From NCBI RefSeq assembly GCF_019748365.1, contig NZ_JAIEPN010000146.1, positions 1 through 50,651 on the forward strand: a stretch of 50,651 bases of DNA. Direction: 5' to 3'. The notes under the pieces were generated by a model. The model ran no database searches and was not told the DNA's origin. It saw nothing but the letters and a program-made list of their open reading frames with translations. The stretch comes from Novosphingobium sp. (GTDB lineage: Bacteria; Pseudomonadota; Alphaproteobacteria; Sphingomonadales; Sphingomonadaceae). The position numbers and the translations under genes were made by a program. This document shows, piece after piece, positions 26,117-35,378 of this stretch; the stretch's first letter is position 1, and each line of letters begins with the position of its first letter.

Positions 26117-26710
26117 TCAGTCTGACGCGAGCCGGTAACCCGCCCCGTGAACGGTGTGGAACAGGGCCTGCTCCTCACCATCATCAATCTTGCGGGTGCC
26201 GCAGCGCACCTGCCGGGTCAGCCGGTCAAGCTCCAGATCGGCGCACCGCAGCGTGGTTTCCTGCGCTTGCCTGCCCCCGCCCGCAGCGCGGCGCAGCAAG
26301 GCCTGGATGCGGGCGAGTAACTCGGCGAAGGAAAACGGCTTGCCCAGATAGTCGTCCGCACCGGCGGTCAGACCGGCGATCCGGTCATCTGTGCTGGCGA
26401 GCGCTGAAAGCATGATCACCGGCGTCGCCATTTCGGACGCGCGCATGGCCTTGAGCAGCGCAAGTCCGTCCATGCCCGGCAGCATCCGGTCGAGCACGAC
26501 GAGATCGAACTCGCTGTCCGTCGCCAGAAACAGCCCGTCTCGGCCATTTTCGGCGCGATCGACGGTGAAACCTTCCTCGGCAAGCCCCGACATGATGTAG
26601 TCCGCGATCTGGGGATCGTCCTCGACGAGCAGAATGCGTCCTGCCGCTGCACCATTTCCATGTTGCAACAAAAACGAAGGCTTGGCTGCGCACCATGGAC
26701 ATCGCAACAT
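26117..26710 (-). CDS. OmpR-type response regulator with most of its DNA-binding domain deleted
   Basis: About 197 residues. The receiver domain is intact: LLVEDD, the phospho-acceptor Asp74 in LVVLDRMLPGMDG, TPVIMLSA and YLGKPFSF. The winged-helix domain begins normally (LRCADLELDRLTRQVR), but after GTRKID jumps straight to DDGEEQALFHTVHGAGYRLA. In intact relatives two RKID-like stretches flank ~45 residues holding the recognition helix, so an in-frame deletion between short repeats is the likely cause. It should not bind DNA normally. ATG 26710 is used; a GTG one codon earlier is possible. It is paired with the broken kinase downstream. Confidence 0.8.
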   Translation of the reverse strand: MLRCPWCAAKPSFLLQHGNGAAAGRILLVEDDPQIADYIMSGLAEEGFTVDRAENGRDGLFLATDSEFDLVVLDRMLPGMDGLALLKAMRASEMATPVIMLSALASTDDRIAGLTAGADDYLGKPFSFAELLARIQALLRRAAGGGRQAQETTLRCADLELDRLTRQVRCGTRKIDDGEEQALFHTVHGAGYRLASD

Positions 26711-26713
26711 CAC

Positions 26714-27009
26714 CTCGCAAGTGCTTTACCTTGCACGCCGGAGCGTCCCTCCCCGCTTGCGTTGGGCCCGATCTGAACGCTGGCTTTACCACGGCGAATT
26801 GTTGCTGAAATTTTCCGCTAAGGCATGGCGCAGAATCGCGTTAAGACGCGCGCAAATCGCACCGGACAAGCTGCCCGGGAGGGAAGGGTACGGGCGATTT
26901 TGCACTGATCAATGCCGGCAGGCGATGACGCGGCTCGCCGGACGAAGTACCACACGGGTTCAGTTTGCCGCTGAAGCGACTGTTCCCCATGCCGGATAAT
27001 GAGATACCG
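26714..27009. other. Intergenic region between response regulator and autotransporter
   Basis: About 296 bases with no gene recognised. It must contain divergent promoters; no -35/-10 pair is convincing. Short open frames here have no family features. Confidence 0.4.
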
Positions 27010-30000
27010 ATGGACAGCAAAGCCCCGATCACCCGCACCATGAAGAAAGCGGCACGCCTCCTTGCCACGGCCGCACCTGCTGCCTTGATGGCAGGCGTGA
27101 GCCCTGCATTTGCCGACACCACCGTCAGCACTGCAACCACCACGCCGCTGCTGACCTCGGGCGCCGGCGCAGTGACGGTCGCCAGCGGCGGCACGATCAA
27201 GCTCGACAACGGTACGGCCGTGACGGTCGACGCGTCGAAGGACGTGACGGTCCAGTCCGGCGGCACGCTCGACATGGGCGCGGGTGACGGCGCCGCGGGC
27301 GTCGTCGCACAGGCCGGGACGACCTCGAACATCTCGAACGCCGGCACGATCCAGGTGCTGGAAACCTTCACCCCGCCCGATGCCGATGGCAACGGCATCC
27401 CGGAAGGCCCGATCGCGCAGGCGACGGGCCGCTATGGCATCCGCGTTGCCCCCGGCGGTACGTTCACCGGCGCCATCTCGAACACCGGCACGATCACTGT
27501 CGACGGCCTCAATTCAGCCGGCATCGCGGTGGATTCGACAATGACCGGCTCGGTCACCAACACCGGCACGATCAGGGTCAGGGGCGACAATTCGGTCGGC
27601 ATTCGCACCGGAGCGGTTTCCGGCAATGTGGCAGCGGGCGGCACCATCGGAGTGGTCGGCAGCGGCACGCAGGCGCTGGTTGTGAACGGCGACGTCGGCG
27701 GCCTCGTCAAGATCAACGGTGCGCTTTCGCAGTCGGCAAGCTACACGGCTGATAGCGGCGCGACGCAGACCCTGCCGCGCAGCGCGCTGTCCACCGGCAA
27801 GGCTGCGGTCGAGATCAACGGCAACGTGGCCGGCGGCGTGATCGTGACGACCGCCTCGGGCAGCGGCACGACCGCGGAGACCACCGGCACGATCGCGTCC
27901 GTGGGCAATTCCCCGGCGCTCCAGATCGGCGGCACCCGCGATATCACCATCGGCGGCGGCACCACCACCGCCGGCACCTATTCGCTCGGCATCGATGGCA
28001 GCGTGAGCTCCGCCGCCACCTTCAGCTCGACCAATGCCGCGGCGGTGGTGATCGGCGGCAAGGGCGGCAACGTGACCCTGACCAGAGGCATTGCCGTGAA
28101 CGGCAGCGTGACCGCGACCACGATTGACGCCGGTGCGGTCGGCATCCTCATCAATTCGGGTTCAACGGCCGACACGCTGTACAACAACGGCACGATCAGC
28201 GCCGTGATCAGCCAGCCGGGCATCGGCTCATCAGCGGCGATCAGGGATCTTTCGGGCACGCTGACCACGATCAACAACAACAAGACAATCTCGGTCACCG
28301 GCTCGAGCGAGGACCAGCTGGCCGCGATCGACGTGTCCGCCAACACCTCGGGCGTGACGATCAGACAGTACCTCAACAGCACCGATGCCGCATCGCAGAC
28401 CACCGACAAGGCGGCTACCGGCTATGATCCCGATACCGCCAAGGTCTACACCTCGATCAAGGGCAACATCTACACCGGCAGCGGCAACGATACGCTCGAT
28501 ATCGGTTCGGGCACGGTTACCGGCAACAGCTTCCTGGGTGGCGGCAACGATGCGGTGAAGCTGGCCGACGATGCCAAGTACATCGGCAACATCGATTTCG
28601 GCACCGGCACCAGCTCGCTGGCGATGACCGGGAACTCGCGCTTCACCGGCACGCTGATCCTGAACGATCAGATCGGCACGCTGACCCTTGCCGACAACGC
28701 CATCTACCGCGGCACCGTCACGGGTGGATCGCAGCTGGCAGTCACCGTGAACGGCGGCACCTTTGGCGCGAACTCGGCGGTCACAACGACAGTCCAGTCG
28801 CTCAACGTGGGCGCGAACGGCACGCTCGGTGTCTACATCGACGGCGCCACCGGCACGTCATCCAAGCTCGTGGCGAGCACGGCGAGCTTCGCCAGCGGTG
28901 CCAAGATCTCGGCCCGCGTCACGTCGCTCGCCAAGGCGGAAGGCACCTATACCGTGCTGAGCGCGGGCACGCTGACGGGCGGCGCCAATGTCGCCAGCTC
29001 GGCGCTCAACCTGCCGGTGCTGTTCAAGGGCACCGTCGCCGCGGTGGGCAATGATGTGACGCTGACCATCGCGCGCAAGTCGGCCAGCGAAATCGGGCTC
29101 AACGTTCCGCAGTCGCAGGCCTACAACGCGATCCTTGCCAACGCCGCGAAGGACACGCTGCTCCAGTCAAGCCTTCTGCAGGCGGCAGACACTGCCACGC
29201 TGCAGACGCAGTTCAACCAGATGCTGCCGGACTATGCCGGCGGCACGCTCGATCTGCTGACGCGCGGCACGCGCCTTGCGGCACGCCGGATCGACGATGA
29301 TTCGAGCTGGTTCACCATCAGCGGCGCCGGGGCCTGGATCGAGCCGATCTTCTTCCGGGGCAAGAAGACGGCCGGCGACACGCAGGGCTACAGCAACAGC
29401 GGCGGCGGTCTTTCGCTCGGGTTCGAGAAGGCGTTCGGCTTCGGCCACATCGGCGGCTCTTTCACCTACTTCACCGGCAATTCGACCACCGATGCCACGC
29501 AGAAGGTCAAGGTCAGCGACATCGAGCTCGCGGCGTTCTGGCGCCTCGCCTCGGGTCCGTTCTACGCCTATGCCCGCGTCGGCTATGGCCGCCCCTCGTT
29601 CACCTCGACCCGCACCTTCACCGGCACGGTTGACAGCCAGCAGTTCGGCTACAGCGCCAGCGGCAGGTGGAAGGGCACGCTGATCACCGGCACGGGCGGC
29701 GTTTCCTACGCGGTTCCGATCGGCGATCACTTCAAGCTGAAGCCGCGCGCCACGTTCGAATACTTCCGCCTGAAGGAAAACGGCTACACCGAAACCGGCA
29801 ACGCCCCGCTGGCGCTGACCCTTGCGGGCCGCACCAGCACGGTCGCCAATGCCAACACCACGCTGGTCGCCAGCTGGAGCTCGGCGCCGGGCGACTACGA
29901 GAACCGCCCCTTCACTGTCGAGGTCGAAGGCGGTCGGCGCAGCCGGATTTCGGGCGAGGTCGGCAATACCATCGCCACATTCAACCGCGGCGCGACCAGC

Positions 30001-30174
30001 GGCGGCGACACTTTCACGCTTACCGGGCAGCAACTGCCCTCGGCGTGGGTTGGCGAAGTCAGCCTGATCCAGGGCGGGCTGGACTACACGTGGAAGATCA
30101 GCGGCGGCTACGAAAAGCTGGAAGGTGGCGGCACCGGCTATTCGGCCCGCGCTTCGCTCGCCATCGCGCTCTGA
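27010..30174 (+). CDS. Autotransporter (type Va) with long Gly/Thr-rich passenger
   Basis: About 1054 residues from ATG 27010 (earlier starts at 26965 and 26989 only lengthen the leader). The signal peptide contains MKKAARLLATAAPAALMAGV and ends near SPAFADT. The passenger, residues ~40-740, is built of many short beta repeats of the kind NTGTITV, NNGTISA and GTLTLADNA, typical of a right-handed beta-helix exported to the surface. The C-terminal ~260 residues form a beta-barrel translocator (WFTISGAGAWIEPIFFRG, GGGLSLGFEKAFGFGHIGGS, SVAYAR-type strands) ending LAIAL rather than the usual aromatic. Substrate or adhesion role is unknown. A good terminator follows at 30195. Confidence 0.88.
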   Translation: MDSKAPITRTMKKAARLLATAAPAALMAGVSPAFADTTVSTATTTPLLTSGAGAVTVASGGTIKLDNGTAVTVDASKDVTVQSGGTLDMGAGDGAAGVVAQAGTTSNISNAGTIQVLETFTPPDADGNGIPEGPIAQATGRYGIRVAPGGTFTGAISNTGTITVDGLNSAGIAVDSTMTGSVTNTGTIRVRGDNSVGIRTGAVSGNVAAGGTIGVVGSGTQALVVNGDVGGLVKINGALSQSASYTADSGATQTLPRSALSTGKAAVEINGNVAGGVIVTTASGSGTTAETTGTIASVGNSPALQIGGTRDITIGGGTTTAGTYSLGIDGSVSSAATFSSTNAAAVVIGGKGGNVTLTRGIAVNGSVTATTIDAGAVGILINSGSTADTLYNNGTISAVISQPGIGSSAAIRDLSGTLTTINNNKTISVTGSSEDQLAAIDVSANTSGVTIRQYLNSTDAASQTTDKAATGYDPDTAKVYTSIKGNIYTGSGNDTLDIGSGTVTGNSFLGGGNDAVKLADDAKYIGNIDFGTGTSSLAMTGNSRFTGTLILNDQIGTLTLADNAIYRGTVTGGSQLAVTVNGGTFGANSAVTTTVQSLNVGANGTLGVYIDGATGTSSKLVASTASFASGAKISARVTSLAKAEGTYTVLSAGTLTGGANVASSALNLPVLFKGTVAAVGNDVTLTIARKSASEIGLNVPQSQAYNAILANAAKDTLLQSSLLQAADTATLQTQFNQMLPDYAGGTLDLLTRGTRLAARRIDDDSSWFTISGAGAWIEPIFFRGKKTAGDTQGYSNSGGGLSLGFEKAFGFGHIGGSFTYFTGNSTTDATQKVKVSDIELAAFWRLASGPFYAYARVGYGRPSFTSTRTFTGTVDSQQFGYSASGRWKGTLITGTGGVSYAVPIGDHFKLKPRATFEYFRLKENGYTETGNAPLALTLAGRTSTVANANTTLVASWSSAPGDYENRPFTVEVEGGRRSRISGEVGNTIATFNRGATSGGDTFTLTGQQLPSAWVGEVSLIQGGLDYTWKISGGYEKLEGGGTGYSARASLAIAL

Positions 30175-30194
30175 TCATCTGAACACAATCGAGG

Positions 30195-30225
30195 AGGGGG
30201 CGGTCTGCGGACTGCCCCCTTTTTC
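30195..30225 (+). terminator. Rho-independent terminator of the autotransporter gene
   Basis: AGGGGGCGGTC (30195-30205), TGCG loop, GACTGCCCCCT (30210-30220), with one G-U pair, followed by TTTTT. It lies 20 bases after the autotransporter stop. Confidence 0.88.
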
Positions 30226-30234
30226 GTTTCCGGC

Positions 30235-31380
30235 TTAGACCTGCACCAGCACCGCTTGTGCCTGAAACCACGGGACCATCCGCCCGATGGCTTCCTCCAC
30301 CAGCGGGGTGGAAACGGCAAAGCTGAAGCGCACGAAGCGATGCCCATCGACCGGATCGAAATCGATCCCCGGTGCGGTGGCGACGCCGGTTTCCTCCAGC
30401 AGGCGGATGCAGAAGGCCATCGAATCCTGCGTCAGGTGGCCGACATCGGCATAGACGTAGAACGCGCCATCGGGCGGGGCGATCCGCGCGAGACCCATGG
30501 CCGGGAGCGCCGCCAGCAAAAGATCCCGATTGCGCGCATAAGTGCGGACATGGCCATCAAGCTCATCGCCGCAATCGAGCGCGACGAGGCCGGCGTGCTG
30601 GCTGAGCGAGGGCGGGGTGAGGAACAGGTTGCCCATCCGTGCGCGGGCCTGATCGACGAGCCCCGGCGGCACGACCAGCCAGCCGAGCCGCCAGCCAGGC
30701 ATGCTGAAATACTTGGAAAAACTGTTCACCACGATCGCCTCGCGGTCAAACGGCAGCATCGAGCTGGCAGGGGCGCCATACGTGATGCCCTGATAGATTT
30801 CGTCCGAGACGATGCGGATCCCGCGCGCCAGGCAGACTTTGGCGATTGCGGCCATTTCCCCGGGCGCGATCACCGTCCCGGTCGGGTTGGCGGGGCTCGC
30901 GATGATCACGCCATCGGGCGCGGAATCGAGCGCTTCGAGCGCGGCGGCAGTGATCTGGTAGCCCACTTCCGGGCCGCAGGGCAGCTCGACCGGCTCGATA
31001 TGCAGCGCCCGCAGCGTGTTGCGATAGGCGACATAGCCCGGCCGCGCGATGGCCACGCGCGCGCCGGGGCCGAACCGCAGAGACAGCGCGATGACAAGCG
31101 CCGGCGAAGCACCGCAGGTCAGCACGATCTGATCCGGCGAGACCGAAACGCCGGTGGTCTCCTCGACATGGCGCGCCAGCCGGGCGAGCAGTTCGGTGCT
31201 TTCCCAATAGCCCTTGTCGTCCTCGTCCAGCACGGCGCGGGCGCGGGCCAGCGCGGCAGCCGGCGCGCCGGTCGAAGGCTGGCCATATTCCATGCGGATG
31301 ACCGAGCGGCCCTCGGCCATGAGGCGCTGGGCGATGGCGGAAATGGTGATGGCGTGAAAGGGTTCGAGCAGTGCGGTCAT
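30235..31380 (-). CDS. PLP-dependent class I/II aminotransferase
   Basis: A 381-residue fold-type I aminotransferase. Visible motifs are SPANPTG (substrate/PLP loop), IVSDEIYQGITYG with the Asp and Tyr that contact PLP, the Schiff-base Lys in NSFSKYFSMPGWRLGW, and the terminal FVRFSFAVS with the carboxylate-binding Arg. Its length and motif spacing are of the aspartate aminotransferase superfamily, subgroup I-gamma. The exact amino donor and acceptor cannot be read from sequence. It ends 10 bases after the terminator of the convergent autotransporter gene and is transcribed alone. Confidence 0.9.
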   Translation of the reverse strand: MTALLEPFHAITISAIAQRLMAEGRSVIRMEYGQPSTGAPAAALARARAVLDEDDKGYWESTELLARLARHVEETTGVSVSPDQIVLTCGASPALVIALSLRFGPGARVAIARPGYVAYRNTLRALHIEPVELPCGPEVGYQITAAALEALDSAPDGVIIASPANPTGTVIAPGEMAAIAKVCLARGIRIVSDEIYQGITYGAPASSMLPFDREAIVVNSFSKYFSMPGWRLGWLVVPPGLVDQARARMGNLFLTPPSLSQHAGLVALDCGDELDGHVRTYARNRDLLLAALPAMGLARIAPPDGAFYVYADVGHLTQDSMAFCIRLLEETGVATAPGIDFDPVDGHRFVRFSFAVSTPLVEEAIGRMVPWFQAQAVLVQV

Positions 31381-31520
31381 GCCGGCTCATCTAGCACCGG
31401 GTGCGAGGCGGCGCAAAGGCACCCCACAGGCACTGCAGTTGACAAGGCCAGGCGCAAGGGCGAGCCTTCCGATCAGATCCGGGCGGATTGCCGCACCGGA
31501 CACCGCGGGAGAGCCACATC

Positions 31521-32042
31521 ATGTCCACACCAGCCGGCGCGGCTGCGCCGCATCGGATGCCCTTGGGGCAGGCCGCGATCGTTACATTGGGCGTGATCGT
31601 CGTGATCGCCGGTTTCATCGCGCTGGGCGCTTGGCTGCATGTCACGCCGCTTTATGCCGGCTTCCTGCTGCTATGGGCGTGGTCGGCGCTCCACGAACTC
31701 TCGCTGAAGGCGCTGCCCGGCGCGCTGATCGGGGCCCTTGTCGGCGCCAGCCTCAGTTTCATGCTGCAGACGGGGGCGATGATGCACAGCCCGCAACTGA
31801 TCGTGCTGGCGCTGCTGCTGATGATCGGGGCGGTATTTCTGGTCGTGGCCGGCCGCGCCGCGCTGTTCTGCAATCAGAGCACGATGCTGTTCATCACCGT
31901 GCTCAACGCGCCGGTGATCCAGGCGGGCGAGGATTTCCGCCAGGTGATCGTGGCCATCGCGCTCGGCGCGGTGTGGTTCGGCGCGGTTGCCTGGGTGATC
32001 AGCCGGTTCGTGCCCGCACCTGCGGCTCCAGCCGCCACTTAG
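31521..32042 (+). CDS. Small polytopic membrane protein, unknown function
   Basis: A 173-residue protein with about five predicted transmembrane helices: residues ~20-42, 48-63, 69-85, 93-110 and 145-163, after a short polar N-terminus. It resembles small inner-membrane proteins of the DUF1097 kind in size and pattern, but no signature allows a firm assignment. ATG 31521 is chosen because it directly precedes the membrane segments. Its TAG stop lies in the left arm of the 19-bp inverted repeat shared with the convergent Tad gene. Confidence 0.6.
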   Translation: MSTPAGAAAPHRMPLGQAAIVTLGVIVVIAGFIALGAWLHVTPLYAGFLLLWAWSALHELSLKALPGALIGALVGASLSFMLQTGAMMHSPQLIVLALLLMIGAVFLVVAGRAALFCNQSTMLFITVLNAPVIQAGEDFRQVIVAIALGAVWFGAVAWVISRFVPAPAAPAAT

Positions 32043-32091
32043 AGCACTTTCCGACCAATCTGGCTCACCGTGATTGGTCGGAAAGTGCTCT
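32041..32091. repeat. 19-bp perfect inverted repeat spanning two convergent stop codons
   Basis: AGAGCACTTTCCGACCAAT (32041-32059) and ATTGGTCGGAAAGTGCTCT (32073-32091) with a 13-base loop. Each arm contains most of the stop codon of one convergent gene. It can act as a bidirectional terminator, though no U-tract follows. Its exact symmetry and modular look also fit a REP or MITE-like element. Confidence 0.8.
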
Positions 32092-32767
32092 AGCAACGCG
32101 CGACGGTCTGTGCAGGCGAGGGATTGTAGATCTGGGTCAGATCACGGTCGTCACGCACATAGAGCGCGGCTTCCTTGCGGATCACCTTCGAAGGCAGCAC
32201 GCTGCCAAGGAAGAACGGCTTGTAGTCATAAGCGACCTCGACGAACATGATCGCGGTTCCGGCATCGGCGGTCATCTTCGTGGTCGTGAAGCCCATGCCC
32301 GCGAACGAGGTGCCCGTCGCCCCGGTGCCCTGAACTCCATAGCGCGAGGCCCAGGTGTTCTTGCCCCAGCAGCGCTGCCAGGCGATCCACTGGCCGCCCG
32401 AACCGTTGACCTGAAGACTGGACAGGATCACGCGGCCGCGCGCCGGGATCTGCAGGTCTTCGGCCTGAAGGGCGGCGGCGCGAAACACCTGATTCACATC
32501 GAATTCGCGGAACTGCGGTGCACCGTTGACCTGCGTCTGCTTCGCGCGGCTGGCGTTGTCGGCAACGGTAATGGCCAGCTGGTTGAGCCGCACGTGGATC
32601 AGCGCAAGGTTCACCACCTCGACGCCCGTCAGCGTCAATCCCATCAGGAACGGCATGGCAAGGCCAAGCTCGACCGCGCTCACCGCGGCTGTGCTGCGTG
32701 CGAGGCGTGCGAAGAAGTGCCACACGGGCCTGCGCACCGCAGGGGCAGCCGGGCTGATCATGGACAT
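32090..32767 (-). CDS. TadE/TadG-like pilus assembly protein
   Basis: About 225 residues from ATG 32767, ten bases before the preceding stop. The N-terminus has the pseudopilin-like pattern AVSAVELGLAMPFLMGLTLT: a Glu followed by one long hydrophobic helix, residues ~29-55. The remainder is extracytoplasmic with two Cys. This is the TadE-like layout found in the Flp/Tad pilus system, where such minor pseudopilins are processed by TadV and help pilus assembly. It is the third gene of a leftward Tad run; the secretion ATPase and the rest of the Tad locus are not in this window. Confidence 0.83.
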   Translation of the reverse strand: MSMISPAAPAVRRPVWHFFARLARSTAAVSAVELGLAMPFLMGLTLTGVEVVNLALIHVRLNQLAITVADNASRAKQTQVNGAPQFREFDVNQVFRAAALQAEDLQIPARGRVILSSLQVNGSGGQWIAWQRCWGKNTWASRYGVQGTGATGTSFAGMGFTTTKMTADAGTAIMFVEVAYDYKPFFLGSVLPSKVIRKEAALYVRDDRDLTQIYNPSPAQTVARC

Positions 32768-33381
32768 ACAGAGGTTCCCGTGCGGGTTGCCTGGGTCGCA
32801 AAGGGCTGGTTCATCAGGATCGTCGTCTGCGGGACAGTCTGATATTCGGGCAGGCCGAACATCTTCGCGAAGCCGAACCACTGCTTGTAGGTAACGGTGA
32901 CCGTATAGACGACGACATCATTCGCGCCGCCGAGGCCGGTCTGGCCCATGTCGGAATCCCAGGTGCGATTGCCGTTCATGTCGACAAAGCATTCGGTCGA
33001 ATCGTACCTGCCGTTGGCGTTTGTGTCGGTGAAGTCCTCGGGCATCCCCACCGAAGTGAACTGGGCATAGTTCTTTCGCGTGAACGTGATGTTCGCGGTC
33101 GGCATGACATATCTGATCGATTGCGCCACGAGCGAATCGAGCGTGGTCGTGCTGGTTTGCCCGCTCTGCAGCGAGGATTTGCGCGCCGCTGCGTTGATCG
33201 ACCCGGTGAGCACGGTGCGGACATAATAGCCTTGCGCAACCTGCAACGAGCCGAACACCACGAGGAACAGGATCGGCGCGGTCAGACCGAACTCCACCGC
33301 GCTGACCCCGCGCCGGTCGCGCAACAACGAACGGCAGCGGCGGCGCCCGCGCAGGGCAAGGTGCGGGAGACGGACGCCCAT
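32758..33381 (-). CDS. TadE-like minor pseudopilin
   Basis: A 207-residue protein. Basic N-terminus (RGRRRCRSLLRDRRG) followed by VSAVEFGLTAPILFLVVFGS, the TadE signature with Glu at the mature +5-like position, then an extracytoplasmic domain of ~150 residues. The start codon ATG 33381 shares its A with the preceding TGA (TGATG); a GTG at 33384 is the alternative. Translational coupling to the upstream VWA-domain gene is clear. Function in Flp pilus biogenesis follows from family membership. Confidence 0.87.
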   Translation of the reverse strand: MGVRLPHLALRGRRRCRSLLRDRRGVSAVEFGLTAPILFLVVFGSLQVAQGYYVRTVLTGSINAAARKSSLQSGQTSTTTLDSLVAQSIRYVMPTANITFTRKNYAQFTSVGMPEDFTDTNANGRYDSTECFVDMNGNRTWDSDMGQTGLGGANDVVVYTVTVTYKQWFGFAKMFGLPEYQTVPQTTILMNQPFATQATRTGTSVCP

Positions 33382-35378
33382 CACTTGTTGATCCGCAGGT
33401 CGGCCACCTGGCCGGCGATGAACTTGAAGGTGTTGTTGAGCGCGGTCGTATCACTGGCGTAGTAGGCGCGGCCAGCTGTGGCGCAGCTGGTCATCTGCGT
33501 AGTGAGCGAGGTTCCGAAGCCGATCAGCCAGACGGTGTAGCCAAGGTTTTTGGCCTTGGTGCAGGCCGCGAGGAAGCGGTTGTTGTGATAGTTCCGCAAC
33601 GTGCTGTTGTTGGTGCCGGAAGGCGCCACGCGGTTGTCGTAGATTTCCTCGCCATAGGCGCTGTAGCTGTCGATCGATGGCGCCATGTCACCGTCGGTCA
33701 TGAAAATGATGTGGCGGCTGACCGAGGGATACTTGACCGGATCGGCGTTGACGTTCGACTGGAAGATGCCGTTCGGGCTGGCAAGCCGGGCGCCCCAGAT
33801 CATGCCGATATCGTGGTAAGTGCTGCCGGCCGCCACAAGCGTCTGGACATAGTTGTCAAGCCAGGTCGGCACCACGTTCGGATCGCTCGTATCGACTTCG
33901 GTAAAGAGCATCGCGCTCGGCGGGCACTGCGAGCCTTCACGGCCGATGCCGGTGCCGGAAAGCGACGTTACGGTGCGCGGACCAGTGTTCGTGCCGCGGT
34001 ACCATACCAGGTCGTTCTCGTATATCTTCCAGCGGGTGTCGTCGCCCGTTGGCGCGGAATCGACGTCGAGGTCGGTTGCGCCGCTTGGCACCGGGTTCAT
34101 CGCCAGATTCTGGACCGTCTTTCGCTCTTCGATGCAGCCGTCCCACCTTGTGTTGGTGGTGGTGAGACCGGTCACGCCCGGGGTCCCGTTCAGGGCGGCC
34201 AGCGAGGGCATGTCGTAAGTGCCTTGGTTGGGAACCGTCGCGTTCGATGCAATGTTGGTCACAACAGATACGTCCGACATGCCCTTGAAGGCCCGTACAT
34301 CGACTGTCGCGGCCTGGAAGGTCCAGTTGGTGAACTGATAGCGCAGCTCGTAGTTTGTGGTCGTCGCCGTGGAAACGTTGCGGACGCAGGTGCCTCTAGC
34401 ATTGTTGCCGTTGCCCGAGGTCCTCGTCCAGGAGTTGACCGAATAGGTCGTGTAGGTGGTGTCAGCCGGCGGCGGTCCGCCGGCGACAATGACCGGGTTG
34501 TTCCCAGCGGACGGATAGTTGTTGGCCCCGTAGCTGTTGCACTGCGAGTTCGTGATGGTCGAACCGAATGTCTCGGTCGAGTTGGTCGCCGGGCCGGTTG
34601 TGCCCACGTATACCGGGGTGTTGAAGTTCGCGAGCGCCGTCTGAAACGGCTGTGTGTCCGCAAAGTAGCTCGTCGGCATCTGGCCGGCGGCAATGATACC
34701 GCCCATGTTGACCGTTGCCGTGTAGGGCACGAAGCCGAAGCGGATACGCGTATTGGTCTTGTCGACGACCGACGACGCGACAGTCTTGTAGAAATCGAGG
34801 ATCGCCTGGCGCAGGGCGACGATCTTGGAGCCGGCGCCGCTGTTGACGTTCACACCTGCCGGGGTCCACGCCATCGAGCCGGTGGTATCAAGCACGAACA
34901 TTACGTCCGCACTCGCCATCTGGAGCTCGGCGCTGCACGCCACGGTGAGCGTGATGCTCTTGAACCCGAAGATACCCATGATCACCGTGGGCATCTGGGT
35001 CGATGCAGTGCCGCTGACGGCGCCGGTGCCGCTGAACTCTGTGTTGAAGGTCACATTCTGGGAATTGGTGGCCAGCGGATTGAAGTTGAAGTTGAACATC
35101 TTGTTCGCCTTCGCCGTCTCCGATGTCCCGTATGTGCCCGAAGTCGCCATAGCCTTGCGGCCCGCGAGAACGCCAGCGTCGCACGCGTTTTGCAGGCTGG
35201 TCTTGGTCATGTAGGCGCGAGCCATGTCGGTCCCGCTGCCGACAAGGCTGACGAGCAGGATGATCGTGGCAAGGGCAATGCCCATCGTCGTGCCCGCCGT
35301 ATCGCGCAGCAGGCTTGCGATCAGGACGCGCATGGAAGCGTGGATCTGGCCTCCCGTTGCTTTCGACCGACGCGGCAT
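33381..35378 (-). CDS. TadG-like pilus assembly protein with von Willebrand A domain
   Basis: About 665 residues from ATG 35378, preceded by GGAGG; the longer open frame upstream is unsupported. An N-terminal helix (GIALATIILLVSLVGSGTDM) within a Tad-like segment anchors it to the membrane. The VWA domain begins with VMFVLDTTGSM, a MIDAS motif D-x-T-x-S, near residue 155. It is interrupted by a long Thr/Asn-rich insert and ends with the ISRH-type FMTDGDMAPS and GYTVWLIGFG strands. It is the first gene of the three-gene run. The family is associated with Flp/Tad pili and surface attachment. Confidence 0.87.
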   Translation of the reverse strand: MPRRSKATGGQIHASMRVLIASLLRDTAGTTMGIALATIILLVSLVGSGTDMARAYMTKTSLQNACDAGVLAGRKAMATSGTYGTSETAKANKMFNFNFNPLATNSQNVTFNTEFSGTGAVSGTASTQMPTVIMGIFGFKSITLTVACSAELQMASADVMFVLDTTGSMAWTPAGVNVNSGAGSKIVALRQAILDFYKTVASSVVDKTNTRIRFGFVPYTATVNMGGIIAAGQMPTSYFADTQPFQTALANFNTPVYVGTTGPATNSTETFGSTITNSQCNSYGANNYPSAGNNPVIVAGGPPPADTTYTTYSVNSWTRTSGNGNNARGTCVRNVSTATTTNYELRYQFTNWTFQAATVDVRAFKGMSDVSVVTNIASNATVPNQGTYDMPSLAALNGTPGVTGLTTTNTRWDGCIEERKTVQNLAMNPVPSGATDLDVDSAPTGDDTRWKIYENDLVWYRGTNTGPRTVTSLSGTGIGREGSQCPPSAMLFTEVDTSDPNVVPTWLDNYVQTLVAAGSTYHDIGMIWGARLASPNGIFQSNVNADPVKYPSVSRHIIFMTDGDMAPSIDSYSAYGEEIYDNRVAPSGTNNSTLRNYHNNRFLAACTKAKNLGYTVWLIGFGTSLTTQMTSCATAGRAYYASDTTALNNTFKFIAGQVADLRINK

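Noticed and set aside
27010..30174. Repetitive autotransporter passenger considered as a possible CRISPR-like or tandem-repeat array
   Set aside because: The repetition is at the protein level (short beta-strand units), with no exact DNA repeats of constant length and spacing. No CRISPR array is seen anywhere in the window.
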